Source: Streptomyces sabulosicollis (GTDB lineage Bacteria; Actinomycetota; Actinomycetes; Streptomycetales; Streptomycetaceae). Taken from it: DNA of 36,825 nucleotides. This document shows positions 8,056-15,968 of the stretch, in pieces. Every line of letters begins with the position of its first letter. Positions within the stretch are counted from its first letter, which is position 1. Below the pieces are notes generated by a model. It did not search any database, was not told the DNA's origin, and saw only the letters and a program-made list of their open reading frames with translations. A program made the position numbers and the translations under genes. The stretch spans positions 1 through 36,825 of the forward strand of contig NZ_JAEEAP010000037.1 in the NCBI RefSeq assembly GCF_016103465.1, in the 5' to 3' direction.

Positions 8056-9090
8056 GTGATCGTCTGGCTGAACGGTGCGTTCGGTGCGGGTAAGACCTCC
8101 GCGGCCCGCGCATTGGTGGACTTCATGCCCGGCAGCACGTTCTACGACCCGGAGCTGGTCGGTAACGGTCTGCGGATGATGCTCCCGCGGAAGCGCCTTG
8201 AACAGGTGTCCGACTACCAGGACCTGCCGTCCTGGCGCCGACTGGTCGTGGACACCGGAGCGGCGCTGATCGCGGAGGTCGGCGGACCGCTCGTGGTCCC
8301 GATGACGGTCCTCAGACAGGAGTACCGGGATGAGATCTTCGGTGGTTTCGCGGCCCGCCGCATCCCCGTGCGGCATGTTCTGCTGCACATCGATGAAACG
8401 ATCCTTCGCGAGCGCATAGCCGAACGTGAGGTGATACCCGGGGACGCGGACGCGAACGAGTCCGTACGCCAGTGGTGCCTGGCCCATCTCGCGCCCTACC
8501 GGGCGGCCCTGACCTGGCTGACCACCGATGCCCACGTCGTGGACACCACCGGGCTCACCCCGCGCCAGACCGCCCAGCACATCGCCGACGCCGTCCGCGA
8601 GGGCGCCGGGAGCTGCGACATCGTGCAGACCCCGGAGCCGAGGGCGGAGACGCTGGCCGCCGGGGTCCTGCTCTTCGACGAGGAGGACCGGGTGCTGCTC
8701 GTCGACCCCACCTACAAGCCCGGCTGGGAGTTCCCCGGCGGCGTCGTCGAACCGGGCGAACCCCCGATGTGCGCAGGGGTGCGCGAGGTCACCGAGGAGT
8801 TGGGGGTGCGGCTGGACGAACCCCTGCGGCTGCTGGTGGCCGACTGGGAGCGCCCCCAGCCGCCCGGCTACGGGGGCCTGCGGCTGCTCTTCGACGGCGG
8901 CAAGCTCTCCAGCGCGGCCGCCCGGGAGGTGCTGCTGCCCGGCGCCGAACTGCGCGGCTGGCGCTTCGTCACCGAGAGCGAGGCCGCCGCGCTGCTGCCA
9001 CCGGTGCGGCTCAGCCGGCTGCGCTGGGCGCTGCGCGCCCGCGAGCAGGGCCGCCCGCTCTATCTCGAGGCGGGCGTCCCCACGGGCTGA
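8056..9090 (+). CDS. TmrB-like P-loop kinase / NUDIX hydrolase fusion
   Basis: Two-domain protein of 344 aa. Residues 1 to about 185 resemble TmrB, the tunicamycin-resistance ATP-binding protein of Bacillus: VIVWLNGAFGAGKTSAA has a Walker A at 7-14, followed by FYDPELVG, LPSWRRLV and LVVPMTV. From about residue 195 there is a NUDIX domain with a perfect NUDIX box at 229-251 (G-x5-E-x7-RE-V-T-EE-L-G-V), so a Mg-dependent pyrophosphohydrolase fold with all catalytic glutamates. The GTG at 8056 follows AGGGGGAA; the ATG two bases earlier is out of frame. It is a single gene between two terminators. The substrate is unknown; repair or detoxification of a nucleotide-sugar or modified nucleotide would fit both domains. 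Confidence 0.88.
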   Translation: MIVWLNGAFGAGKTSAARALVDFMPGSTFYDPELVGNGLRMMLPRKRLEQVSDYQDLPSWRRLVVDTGAALIAEVGGPLVVPMTVLRQEYRDEIFGGFAARRIPVRHVLLHIDETILRERIAEREVIPGDADANESVRQWCLAHLAPYRAALTWLTTDAHVVDTTGLTPRQTAQHIADAVREGAGSCDIVQTPEPRAETLAAGVLLFDEEDRVLLVDPTYKPGWEFPGGVVEPGEPPMCAGVREVTEELGVRLDEPLRLLVADWERPQPPGYGGLRLLFDGGKLSSAAAREVLLPGAELRGWRFVTESEAAALLPPVRLSRLRWALRAREQGRPLYLEAGVPTG

Positions 9091-9111
9091 CCCCCACGGG
9101 CTGACCCCCAC

Positions 9112-9129
9112 GGGCCCGGCGCCGGGCCC
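9112..9129. terminator. Palindromic GC hairpin, probable terminator
   Basis: GGGCCCGGCGCCGGGCCC is a perfect 18-bp palindrome 22 bases after the fusion gene's stop, between two convergent genes. It is preceded by two copies of CCCCACGGGCTGA spanning the stop. No T-tract. Confidence 0.5.
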
Positions 9130-9263
9130 ATCGGCCGGCCATGCTGTCCGCCGGGCCCAGCGGCCGGCCGCCCCGCCCGCCGGGCGCCGCCGCGTCCCGC
9201 GGACCGATCTCCCCGACCGGCCGACCGGCCGACCGCGGGGCGGCGGCAGGAGGAGGGGAGGAC

Positions 9264-10625
9264 TCAGCCCTTGCCCGCCGCGTATATCCCCAGGAACAGC
9301 GCCTCGGTGAGCGAGAGCTTCTCCAGCTCCTCCGGCGAGACGCTCTCGTTGACCGCGTGGATCTGCGCCTCCGGCTCGCTCAGCCCGATCAGCAGGATCT
9401 CCGCCTCCGGGTAGAGCGAGGCCAGCGTGTTGCAGAGCGGGATCGAGCCGCCCTGCCCGGCGATCGCCATCTCCTGGCCGTCGTACGCCAGGCGCATCGC
9501 CTCCCGCATCGCCGCGTACGCCGAACTCGTGGTGTCCGCGCGGAACGGCTGGCCCTGGCCGATCTGCTCCACCGAGAGCCGCGCGCCCCACGGCACCGAG
9601 GACCGGAGGTGCTCGGCGAGCAGCCGGTTGGCCTCGGCCGCGTCCACACCCGGCGGCACCCGCAGGCTGATCAGCGCACGCGCGCCCGCCTGGACGGACG
9701 GAGTGGCACCGACCACCGGCGGGCAGTCGATGCCGAGCACGGTGACGGCCGGGCGCGCCCAGATGCGGTCCGCGACCGTACCGGAGCCGATCAGCCCGAC
9801 CCCGTCGAGCACCTTGGCGTCCTTGCGGAACTCCTCGTCCGGGTACGGGAGCCCGTCCCACTCCGCGTCCGCGTCGAGCCCCTTGACGGTGGTCGAACCG
9901 TCCTCGGCGCGCAGCGAGTCCAGGACGCGGATCAGCGCGGCGAGCGCGTCCGGGGCCGCCCCGCCGAACTGGCCGGAGTGCAGATTGCCCTCCAGGGTCT
10001 CCACCGAGACCCGCAGCAGCGTCATGCCGCGCAGCGTGGCCGTGACGGTCGGCAGCCCGACCCGGAAGTTGCCCGCGTCGCCGATCACGATCGTGTCGGC
10101 GGTCAGCAGCTCCGGATGGGCCTCTGCGTAGCGCTCCAGACCGCCCGTGCCCTGCTCCTCCGAACCCTCCACGATCACCTTGACGTTGACCGGGACGCCG
10201 CCGTTCGCCTTGAGCGCCCGCAGGGCGGTGAGGTGCATGATCACGCCGCCCTTGCAGTCCGCGGCGCCCCGCCCGTACCAGCGGCCGTCGCGCTCGGTCA
10301 GCTCGAAGGGCGGGGTGTGCCAGGCGTCCTCGTCCAGCGGGGGCTGCACGTCGTAGTGCGCGTAGAGCAGCACGGTCGGGGCACCGGCCGGGCCGGGCAG
10401 GAAGCCGTAGACGGACTGGGTGCCGTCGGGGGTGTCCAGCAGCGCCACGTCCTCGAACCCCTCGGCGCGCAGGGCGTCGGCGACCCACCGGGCGGCGGCC
10501 TCGCATTCGCCGGGCGGGAACTGCGCCGGGTCCGCCACCGACTTGAAGGCCACCAGCTCGGCCAGCTCGGCCCTGGCGCGCGGCTGCAGGGCGGCGACGG
10601 TGGCGGCGAGAGGCGCCTTCTCCAT
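9264..10625 (-). CDS. M20-family metallopeptidase (dipeptidase)
   Basis: Cytoplasmic zinc peptidase of family M20, 453 aa, a normal length. Metal and catalytic residues are all present: His90 and Asp92 (LLYAHYDVQPP), Asp123 (GRGAADCKGG), Glu156/Glu157 (EGSEEQGTGG), Asp183 (IGDAGN) and His423 (QIHAVNES). A dimerisation domain sits in the middle (NLHSGQFGGAAPDA). The pattern matches the dipeptidase/carnosinase-like subgroup more than ArgE or DapE. The ATG at 10625 has AGGAGGG five bases upstream; a reading frame extending to 10712 lacks a ribosome binding site. It is a single gene, divergent from the flavoprotein gene. Peptide turnover is the likely role. Confidence 0.93.
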   Translation of the reverse strand: MEKAPLAATVAALQPRARAELAELVAFKSVADPAQFPPGECEAAARWVADALRAEGFEDVALLDTPDGTQSVYGFLPGPAGAPTVLLYAHYDVQPPLDEDAWHTPPFELTERDGRWYGRGAADCKGGVIMHLTALRALKANGGVPVNVKVIVEGSEEQGTGGLERYAEAHPELLTADTIVIGDAGNFRVGLPTVTATLRGMTLLRVSVETLEGNLHSGQFGGAAPDALAALIRVLDSLRAEDGSTTVKGLDADAEWDGLPYPDEEFRKDAKVLDGVGLIGSGTVADRIWARPAVTVLGIDCPPVVGATPSVQAGARALISLRVPPGVDAAEANRLLAEHLRSSVPWGARLSVEQIGQGQPFRADTTSSAYAAMREAMRLAYDGQEMAIAGQGGSIPLCNTLASLYPEAEILLIGLSEPEAQIHAVNESVSPEELEKLSLTEALFLGIYAAGKG

Positions 10626-10793
10626 GGGGACCCTCCTGGGGTGCGACGGGCCAGCGGCGGGATGCGCTGCGATGGGCACGTATGTACGGCTTGATGCCGC
10701 GTGGCCGATCATCCCACAGCGGGGTCATCCGCCGGGGAGCCGTAGGATGCCGGGTAGGCGCATCAGGTCGGTCGATTGGGAGCGGATCCACAC

Positions 10794-11999
10794 GTGAGCA
10801 GCGACAACGCAGCCCCGGACAATGAGACGGTATGGGACGTCGTCGTGGTGGGCGCGGGCCCCGCGGGTGCCTCCGCGGCCCATGCCGCCGCCTGCGCCGG
10901 GCGGCGGGTGCTGTTGCTGGAGAAGGCCGAGCTGCCGCGCTACAAGACCTGCGGCGGCGGCATCATCGGCCCCTCGCGCGACGCCCTCCCGCCGGGCTTC
11001 GAACTGCCGCTGCGGGAGCGGGTGCACGCGGTCACGTTCTCGCTGAACGGCAAGCTGTCCCGCACCCGCCGCTCCAAGCACGCGCTCTTCGGGCTGATCA
11101 ACCGGCCGGAGTTCGACGCGGCCCTGGTCGACGCCGCCAAGGACGCGGGCGCCGAGGTCCGTACGGGCGTCGCGGTCACCCGCGTCGAGCAGCACGGCCC
11201 GGCCGTGCCCGACCGGCGCACGGTCGCCGTGGTGCTCTCCGACGGTGGGACGGTGCTGGCCCGGGCCGTGGTCGGCGCGGACGGCAGCGCGAGCCGCATA
11301 GGCGCGCATGTCGGGGTGAAGCTGGACCAGGTGGACCTCGGCCTGGAGGCGGAGATCCCCGTGCCGCGGACCGTCGCGGAGGACTGGGCGGGCCGGGTGC
11401 TCATCGACTGGGGCCCGATGCCGGGAAGTTACGGCTGGGTCTTCCCCAAGGGGGACACCCTGACCGTCGGCGTCATCTCGGCGCGCGGCGAGGGCGCCGG
11501 GACCAAGCGCTATCTGGAGGACTTCATCGCCCGGCTCGGCCTCGCCGGATTCGAGCCCAGCATCTCCTCCGGCCATCTGACCCGCTGCCGCTCCGACGAC
11601 TCGCCGCTGTCGCGCGGCCGGGTCCTGGTGTGCGGCGACGCGGCCGGGCTGCTGGAGCCGTGGACCCGCGAGGGCATCTCCTACGCACTGCGCTCGGGCC
11701 GGCTCGCGGGGGAGTGGGCGGTGCGCGTCGCCGAGGCCCATGACGCGGTGGACGCCCGCCGCCAGGCACTGAACTACGCCTTCGCGATCAAGGCGGGGCT
11801 CGGCGTGGAGATGGGCGTCGGCCGCCGACTGCACACGGTCTTCGCCCGCCGCCCCGGGATGTTCCACGCGGCGATCACCGGCTTCCGCCCGGCGTGGCGC
11901 GCCTTCACGAAGATCACCCGCGGCACCACCACACTCGGCGACCTCGTCCGCACCCACCCGGCCGCCCGCCGCGCCCTGGCGGCGATGGACCGGGGCTAG
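10794..11999 (+). CDS. Geranylgeranyl-reductase-family FAD oxidoreductase
   Basis: Flavoprotein of 401 aa in the geranylgeranyl reductase / digeranylgeranylglycerophospholipid reductase family. The FAD-binding Rossmann motif is at 16-25 (VVVVGAGPAG), followed by LEKAELPRYKTCGGG, whose KxCGGG is the family signature. A second FAD motif is VLVCGDAAGLLEPWTREGISYAL. The family reduces isoprenoid double bonds, and in actinobacteria the likely substrates are menaquinone side chains or other polyprenoids; the substrate here is not known. I chose the GTG at 10794 (VSSDNAAPD); a TTG at 10776 would add six residues. It is divergent from the M20 peptidase, which has no obvious functional link. Confidence 0.9.
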   Translation: MSSDNAAPDNETVWDVVVVGAGPAGASAAHAAACAGRRVLLLEKAELPRYKTCGGGIIGPSRDALPPGFELPLRERVHAVTFSLNGKLSRTRRSKHALFGLINRPEFDAALVDAAKDAGAEVRTGVAVTRVEQHGPAVPDRRTVAVVLSDGGTVLARAVVGADGSASRIGAHVGVKLDQVDLGLEAEIPVPRTVAEDWAGRVLIDWGPMPGSYGWVFPKGDTLTVGVISARGEGAGTKRYLEDFIARLGLAGFEPSISSGHLTRCRSDDSPLSRGRVLVCGDAAGLLEPWTREGISYALRSGRLAGEWAVRVAEAHDAVDARRQALNYAFAIKAGLGVEMGVGRRLHTVFARRPGMFHAAITGFRPAWRAFTKITRGTTTLGDLVRTHPAARRALAAMDRG

Positions 12000-12095
12000 G
12001 GCCTGGGCCTTGTCGGGCGGGTGGCCGCGGGCCTGTGACGCTCATGGCGGGGGTGGCCTCCCGTACGCACCCACGATCCGCCCGGCAGGACACGG

Positions 12096-12121
12096 GCGCC
12101 TACTCCGCCGGGAGTAGGCGC
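12096..12121. promoter_or_regulatory. 11-bp inverted repeat upstream of the two-component pair
   Basis: GCGCCTACTCC (12096-12106) and GGAGTAGGCGC (12111-12121) are perfect complements around GCCG. The repeat is centred about 68 bp before the kinase start, a position suited to an activator, so it is a candidate site for the NarL-type regulator encoded downstream. Confidence 0.55.
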
Positions 12122-12162
12122 GGGCACCGCGCAGGGGGGACGCCGGGGCCGCCCGGCCGGTT

Positions 12163-12176
12163 TAGCGTTGCCCGTA
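12163..12176 (+). promoter_or_regulatory. -10 element giving a probable leaderless mRNA
   Basis: TAGCGT at 12163-12168 is followed by seven bases and the kinase ATG, and there is no Shine-Dalgarno sequence. Transcription would start at the A of the ATG. No good -35 box is seen, as expected for an activated promoter. Confidence 0.45.
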
Positions 12177-13411
12177 TGCACGGATTCACGGGGGAGCACG
12201 GCCCGGGGCAGCGGCCGGGCGGACGGTGGCGCGGGATGCCCTTCGACCCGTCGCGCCCGGCCGTACCCTGGCGCTCCACGCTCGCCATCGCCGTCATCCA
12301 GATGGTGGGCACCGGGTTCGCCGCGCATGATCAGTCCGCCCGGGCGGGCCTCGGGCCCGGGAGCGCCGTGCTGCTGCTCGCCGGGCCCGCGCTGCTGCTC
12401 ATGCGCCGTCGCCGCCCCGGGGCGGTCGTGGTCGGCACGGCGGTGGTGACGGCCGGATACCTCGCCGCCGGATATCCGTACGGGCCCGTCTTCCTCAGCG
12501 TCGTCGTCGCCTGTGTGGCGGCCATCGCCGCCGGGCGGCGGATCGCCGCGTGGAGCGCGCTCGGGCTGCTGTGGGGGAGCCATCTGCTGATCGGCCACTG
12601 GCTCTACCGCTGGCTGCCGCCGGACGGTGACGGGCCCGTCGGCTGGGGGCAGGAGCTGGCGGTCACCGCCTGGGCGACGGCGATCGTCGCCGGGTCCGAA
12701 CTCGTCCGCGTACGGCGTGAGCAGTGGGCCCGGGAGCGGGCCGAACGGGAGGCGGCGGCGCGGCGCCGGGCGGACGAGGAGCGGCTGCGGATCGCCCGCG
12801 AACTGCATGACGTCCTCGCCCACAGCATCTCGGTCATCAACGTCCAGGCGGGCGTCGGGCTCGCCCTCCTCGACCAGGACCCCGAGCAGGCGCGCACCGC
12901 GCTGACCACCATCAAGGCGGCCAGCAAGGAGGCGCTGGGCGAGGTCCGCCAGGTCCTCGACACCCTCCGGTCCTCCGGCTCCGGCGCGCCCGGCGCCGCG
13001 CCGCGCTCACCGGCGCCCGGCCTGGACCGCCTGGAGGAGCTGACCGGGCAGGCGGCGGACGCGGGGCTCGCGGTGCGGGTGGAGGTGGAGGGGGTACGGA
13101 CGGCCCTGCCGCCCGGCGCCGATCTCGCGGCGTTCCGTATCGTGCAGGAGGCGCTGACCAACATCGTCCGCCACTCCGGCTCCCGGAACGCCCGTGTGCT
13201 GCTGCGCTACGCCCCCGGTGAGGTGGAGCTGCGGGTGGACGACGACGGCCCCGCGACCGGGGACGGGGCGACGGGCGGCGGCAACGGCCTGGTCGGCATG
13301 CGCGAGCGGGCCGCCGCGCTCGGCGGCACGGTGGAGGCGGGCCCCCGCCCGGACGGCGGCTTCCGCGTCCGGGCCAGGATCCCGTTCAAGGGTGGGAGGA
13401 AGACCGCATGA
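12176..13411 (+). CDS. NarL-type sensor histidine kinase
   Basis: Membrane sensor kinase of the HisKA_3 class, 411 aa. About four to five membrane helices lie between residues 30 and 175 (AIAVIQMVGTGF, AVLLLAGPALLLM, VVVGTAVVTAGYLAAGY and later segments). A charged coiled stretch (178-205) leads to the dimerisation/phosphoacceptor motif IARELHDVLAHSIS with His211. The HATPase domain follows, with EALTNIVRHSG and GNGLVGMRERAAALGG. No extracellular sensor domain is visible, so the signal may be sensed in the membrane. The ATG at 12176 has no ribosome binding site but a -10 box just upstream. It overlaps the response regulator by 4 bp (ATGA), so the two are co-translated. The signal and targets are unknown. 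Confidence 0.93.
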   Translation: MHGFTGEHGPGQRPGGRWRGMPFDPSRPAVPWRSTLAIAVIQMVGTGFAAHDQSARAGLGPGSAVLLLAGPALLLMRRRRPGAVVVGTAVVTAGYLAAGYPYGPVFLSVVVACVAAIAAGRRIAAWSALGLLWGSHLLIGHWLYRWLPPDGDGPVGWGQELAVTAWATAIVAGSELVRVRREQWARERAEREAAARRRADEERLRIARELHDVLAHSISVINVQAGVGLALLDQDPEQARTALTTIKAASKEALGEVRQVLDTLRSSGSGAPGAAPRSPAPGLDRLEELTGQAADAGLAVRVEVEGVRTALPPGADLAAFRIVQEALTNIVRHSGSRNARVLLRYAPGEVELRVDDDGPATGDGATGGGNGLVGMRERAAALGGTVEAGPRPDGGFRVRARIPFKGGRKTA

Positions 13412-14100
13412 GGGATGAGGACGGGCCCGGGACCGTGATCCGGGTCGCGCTCGCCGACGACCAGCTCCTCGTTCGCGCCGGTTTCCGCGCCCTGCTGGCC
13501 GCGCAGCCGGACATCGAGGTGGTCGGCGAGGCGGCCGACGGGGAACAGGCGCTGGCGCTCGTACGGGAGCGGCGCCCCGACGTCGTCCTCATGGACATCC
13601 GCATGCCGGTGCTCGACGGCCTCGCCGCCACCCGGGGGATCACCGGGGACCCGGCCCTCGGCGAGGTGAAGGTGGTCATGCTGACCACCTTCGAACTCGA
13701 TGAGTACGTCTTCGAGGCGATCCGCTCCGGCGCCTCCGGCTTCCTGGTCAAGGACACCGAACCGGATGAGCTGCTGCGGGCGGTGCGCGCGGTCGTCGGC
13801 GGCGACGCGCTGCTGTCGCCCGGGGTGACCCGCCGTCTCATCGCCGAGTTCGCGGCCCGTTCCAGGGAACCCGCGCCGGCGGCGGCGCTGGCGGAGCTGA
13901 CCGAGCGGGAGCGGGAGGTGATGGCCCTGGTCGGCATGGGGCTGTCGAACCAGGAGATCGCCCGGCGGCTCGTGGTCAGCCCGCTCACCGCCAAGACCCA
14001 TGTGAGCCGCACGATGGTCAAACTGGGCGCCCGGGACCGCGCCCAACTCGTCGTGCTCGCCTACGAGTCGGGCCTGGTCCGGCCGGGCTGGCTCGGCTGA
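13408..14100 (+). CDS. NarL/LuxR-type response regulator
   Basis: Partner of the upstream kinase, 230 aa. The receiver domain spans about residues 11-128 with acidic pocket Asp17/Asp18 (ALADDQ), phosphoacceptor Asp63 (VVLMDIRMP), Thr/Thr (MLTTFE) and Lys (FLVKDTEPDE). The LuxR helix-turn-helix spans about 163-220 (LTEREREVMALVGMGLSNQEIARRL, then PLTAKTHVSRTMVKLGARDRAQLV). Its start overlaps the kinase stop. It probably binds the inverted repeat upstream of the operon. The 3' end, including the stop codon, lies in a 47-bp tandem duplication. Confidence 0.95.
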   Translation: MRDEDGPGTVIRVALADDQLLVRAGFRALLAAQPDIEVVGEAADGEQALALVRERRPDVVLMDIRMPVLDGLAATRGITGDPALGEVKVVMLTTFELDEYVFEAIRSGASGFLVKDTEPDELLRAVRAVVGGDALLSPGVTRRLIAEFAARSREPAPAAALAELTEREREVMALVGMGLSNQEIARRLVVSPLTAKTHVSRTMVKLGARDRAQLVVLAYESGLVRPGWLG

Positions 14101-14164
14101 GCGAAGGTCTCTGGTCCGGCCTGGTCCGGCCGGGCTCGCTCGGCTGAGCGGAAGTCTCGGGTCC
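14071..14164. repeat. 47-bp tandem duplication across a stop codon
   Basis: Two imperfect copies (14071-14117, 14118-14164), each starting GGCCTGGTCCGGCCGGGCT and containing CTCGGCTGAGCG, where TGA is the response-regulator stop in the first copy. Only a few bases differ. The second copy lies outside the gene. Confidence 0.7.
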
Positions 14165-14209
14165 GGGCTCCGCCCTCGGGGCAGCCGCTCGCCCGGCTCG
14201 GCCGTCCCT

Positions 14210-15115
14210 TCAGAACAGCCCTTCCGGGGCCTGCGCCGCCCGCTCCCGCCGCTCCACCGGCGCCGTCGTCGGGGCGTCCGGGGCGGCCGCCGCCAGCGGC
14301 CAGCCCGCCAGCCGCCGGGTGTCCAGCAGCAGGGCCCGGCCGTCGGTCGAGGTCAGATGGATGTCCGGGCCCGCCACGGCGTCGACGCGACCGGCCACGG
14401 TGGCCTCGGGAACGAGCTGGATCAGCCCCGGCGCCGGGCGCACCCGGTCCAGAGGGAACGCCGTGTCATGGTGCACCGGCTCGAAGGGGGCCAGGGCCAG
14501 CGACTCCGGCAGTCCGCCCAGGCCGCGCGCCCGCTGGTGGAGCGCGGCGAGGTCGGCGGCCCGCCGCTCCGCGGGCGGCGGTGCCTCGCGGACGGTGCGC
14601 TTGGCGGCGTAGGGGAACCGGTCCGGAACGCCGAGCGCGGCGCCCAGCACGGCCTCGGCACGGCGCGCGGCCATCAGCGGGCCCCGGCCCAGCAGACAGG
14701 AGGAGAGCGCGGCCTGCTCCAGCAGCCGTGCCCCCTCGCGCTCCGCCGCGGTGATCCCGACCTTGACCAACTCCGGGCCGAACCAGGCGAGATAGACGTC
14801 GTAAGGGCGCGGATCGTCGGTACGGGTGTCGGCGGCCACGGAGTACGAGCGGTCCAGCCGGGCGCAGTCCGGGCACTGCGCCGATACGGCGGAGGCCGGG
14901 ACCTCCGCCACGGCCGGGCACGGGGTGTGCCGGGTGCCCCTGCGGACGCCGACGCACTCGCGCCGGGGCCCGGTGGTGAACGAGAGAGGGCGGTCCGGCG
15001 CCAGCGGGGAGAGCCGTTCCCCCTGGGCCGGATGGCGCCAGACCAGCACGGGCCCGCCGCGGCCCCAGCGCGCCCCGGCGCACTGCCACCGTGCCGGGCG
15101 CGGGCCTTGGGGCAT
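14210..15115 (-). CDS. DUF2797-family protein
   Basis: Protein of 301 aa that I assign to DUF2797 (function unknown). The central part (YDVYLAWFGPELVKVGIT, then EREGARLLEQAALSSCLLG) resembles a GIY-YIG-like strand-strand-helix core, where Tyr-x-Tyr is followed by KVGIT and an Arg. The N-terminal part carries cysteines (Cys12, later CVGVRRG, PCP, CPDC) that could bind zinc. It starts at ATG 15115, overlapping the stop of the upstream small membrane protein in TGATG, so translational coupling is likely. Nucleic-acid or RNA-related activity is only suggested by the fold resemblance. Confidence 0.72.
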   Translation of the reverse strand: MPQGPRPARWQCAGARWGRGGPVLVWRHPAQGERLSPLAPDRPLSFTTGPRRECVGVRRGTRHTPCPAVAEVPASAVSAQCPDCARLDRSYSVAADTRTDDPRPYDVYLAWFGPELVKVGITAAEREGARLLEQAALSSCLLGRGPLMAARRAEAVLGAALGVPDRFPYAAKRTVREAPPPAERRAADLAALHQRARGLGGLPESLALAPFEPVHHDTAFPLDRVRPAPGLIQLVPEATVAGRVDAVAGPDIHLTSTDGRALLLDTRRLAGWPLAAAAPDAPTTAPVERRERAAQAPEGLF

Positions 15116-15357
15116 CAGCGCCTCTGCCGGGAGAAGAGCCACAGCGCCCGCACCAGGCGAACGGCGAATCCGACGGTGGCCACCGCGAAGGCGGCCCCCT
15201 GCCAGGCCCGCTCCTGAGAGCGGCCCAGGTCGCCGAAGAGGGCGGGGCTCGCGACCGCGACATAGAGCACGGCCGCCAGCAGACCGGCCGTGACCAGGGC
15301 GAACACCGTCTCGACGGTGAGCGCGTCGCGCTCGCTCTGGGAACGGGGTCCGGTCAT
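15115..15357 (-). CDS. Small two-helix membrane protein
   Basis: Protein of 80 aa with two hydrophobic helices (about 17-37, LVTAGLLAAVLYVAVAS, and 51-73, GAAFAVATVGFAVRLVRALW), a charged SQSERDALTVET start and a basic tail. It resembles short Streptomyces membrane proteins (possibly DUF6332; recalled, not checked). It is the middle gene of a three-gene minus-strand group: six bases after the DUF4442 stop and overlapping the DUF2797 start. Function unknown. Confidence 0.72.
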   Translation of the reverse strand: MTGPRSQSERDALTVETVFALVTAGLLAAVLYVAVASPALFGDLGRSQERAWQGAAFAVATVGFAVRLVRALWLFSRQRR

Positions 15358-15363
15358 CTCGTC

Positions 15364-15888
15364 TCAGCCCTTCGCCTGGTGTCCGGTGGCCGCCGCCGGG
15401 TCGGTCCGCCCCGGCTCGCGCTGCCCGTCAGGGTGTTTCCTGCGCACATACAGCTGCTTCCGCACGCGTGCCACGACCGTACCGTCCGCGGCGACCACCT
15501 CGTTCTCGAACCACGGCAGCGCCTTGCCGCCGTCCGCCGTGGCCTCGCGGATCTCCGCCAGCCGCTCCTCGGTGAGATGGAAGTCCGCGAACACGTCGCC
15601 GCGGCCGGGCGAGACGAAGTCGATCTCGCCGGCCTTGTCCCAGACGATGTAGTCCCGGCCGAGCCGGTTCATCACCAGCAGCATCCAGAACGGGTCGCTC
15701 ATCGCGAACAGCGAACCACCGAAGTGGGTCCCCACGTAGTTGGAGTTGAAGCGGTGCAGCCGCAGCCTGACGCGGACGCTGCTCCAGTCCTCCGCCAGGT
15801 GGACCACCCGCACTCCGGCGAAGAGATAGGGCGGCCACCAGTTCATCGCGCGGCGCAGACCGCGCGGCGACATCGATCGACGTGACAT
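15364..15888 (-). CDS. DUF4442 hotdog-fold thioesterase-like protein
   Basis: Cytoplasmic protein of 174 aa with the DUF4442 pattern: a WPPYLFAGVRV start, NSNYVGTHFGGSLFAMSDPFWMLLV and FVSPGRGDVFADFHL. These fit a hotdog-fold acyl-CoA thioesterase-like protein; the N-Y-x-G-T-H-F-G-G segment is the expected substrate-binding/catalytic region. The ATG at 15888 has no ribosome binding site. TAGCTT lies six bases upstream on the minus strand (15895-15900), so a leaderless transcript is likely. First gene of the group with the small membrane protein and DUF2797. Substrate unknown. Confidence 0.85.
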   Translation of the reverse strand: MSRRSMSPRGLRRAMNWWPPYLFAGVRVVHLAEDWSSVRVRLRLHRFNSNYVGTHFGGSLFAMSDPFWMLLVMNRLGRDYIVWDKAGEIDFVSPGRGDVFADFHLTEERLAEIREATADGGKALPWFENEVVAADGTVVARVRKQLYVRRKHPDGQREPGRTDPAAATGHQAKG

Positions 15889-15968
15889 GACAGGAAGCTA
15901 ACACGGGTCATTACTCGCCGGTAACCGGTGTGGCCGGGGCCGGGGCCGCGACCCGAGTGGCCGGGAGG

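Noticed and set aside
8029-10791. Minus-strand frame of about 920 codons across the fusion and M20 genes
   Set aside because: Shadow translation with no motif; the M20 peptidase is in another minus-strand frame with a good ribosome binding site.
12031-12175. An earlier start for the NarL-type kinase (frame opens at 11894)
   Set aside because: The upstream frame overlaps the flavoprotein gene and reads as Pro/Arg-rich shadow; the protein-like part starts at ATG 12176, close to the -10 element.
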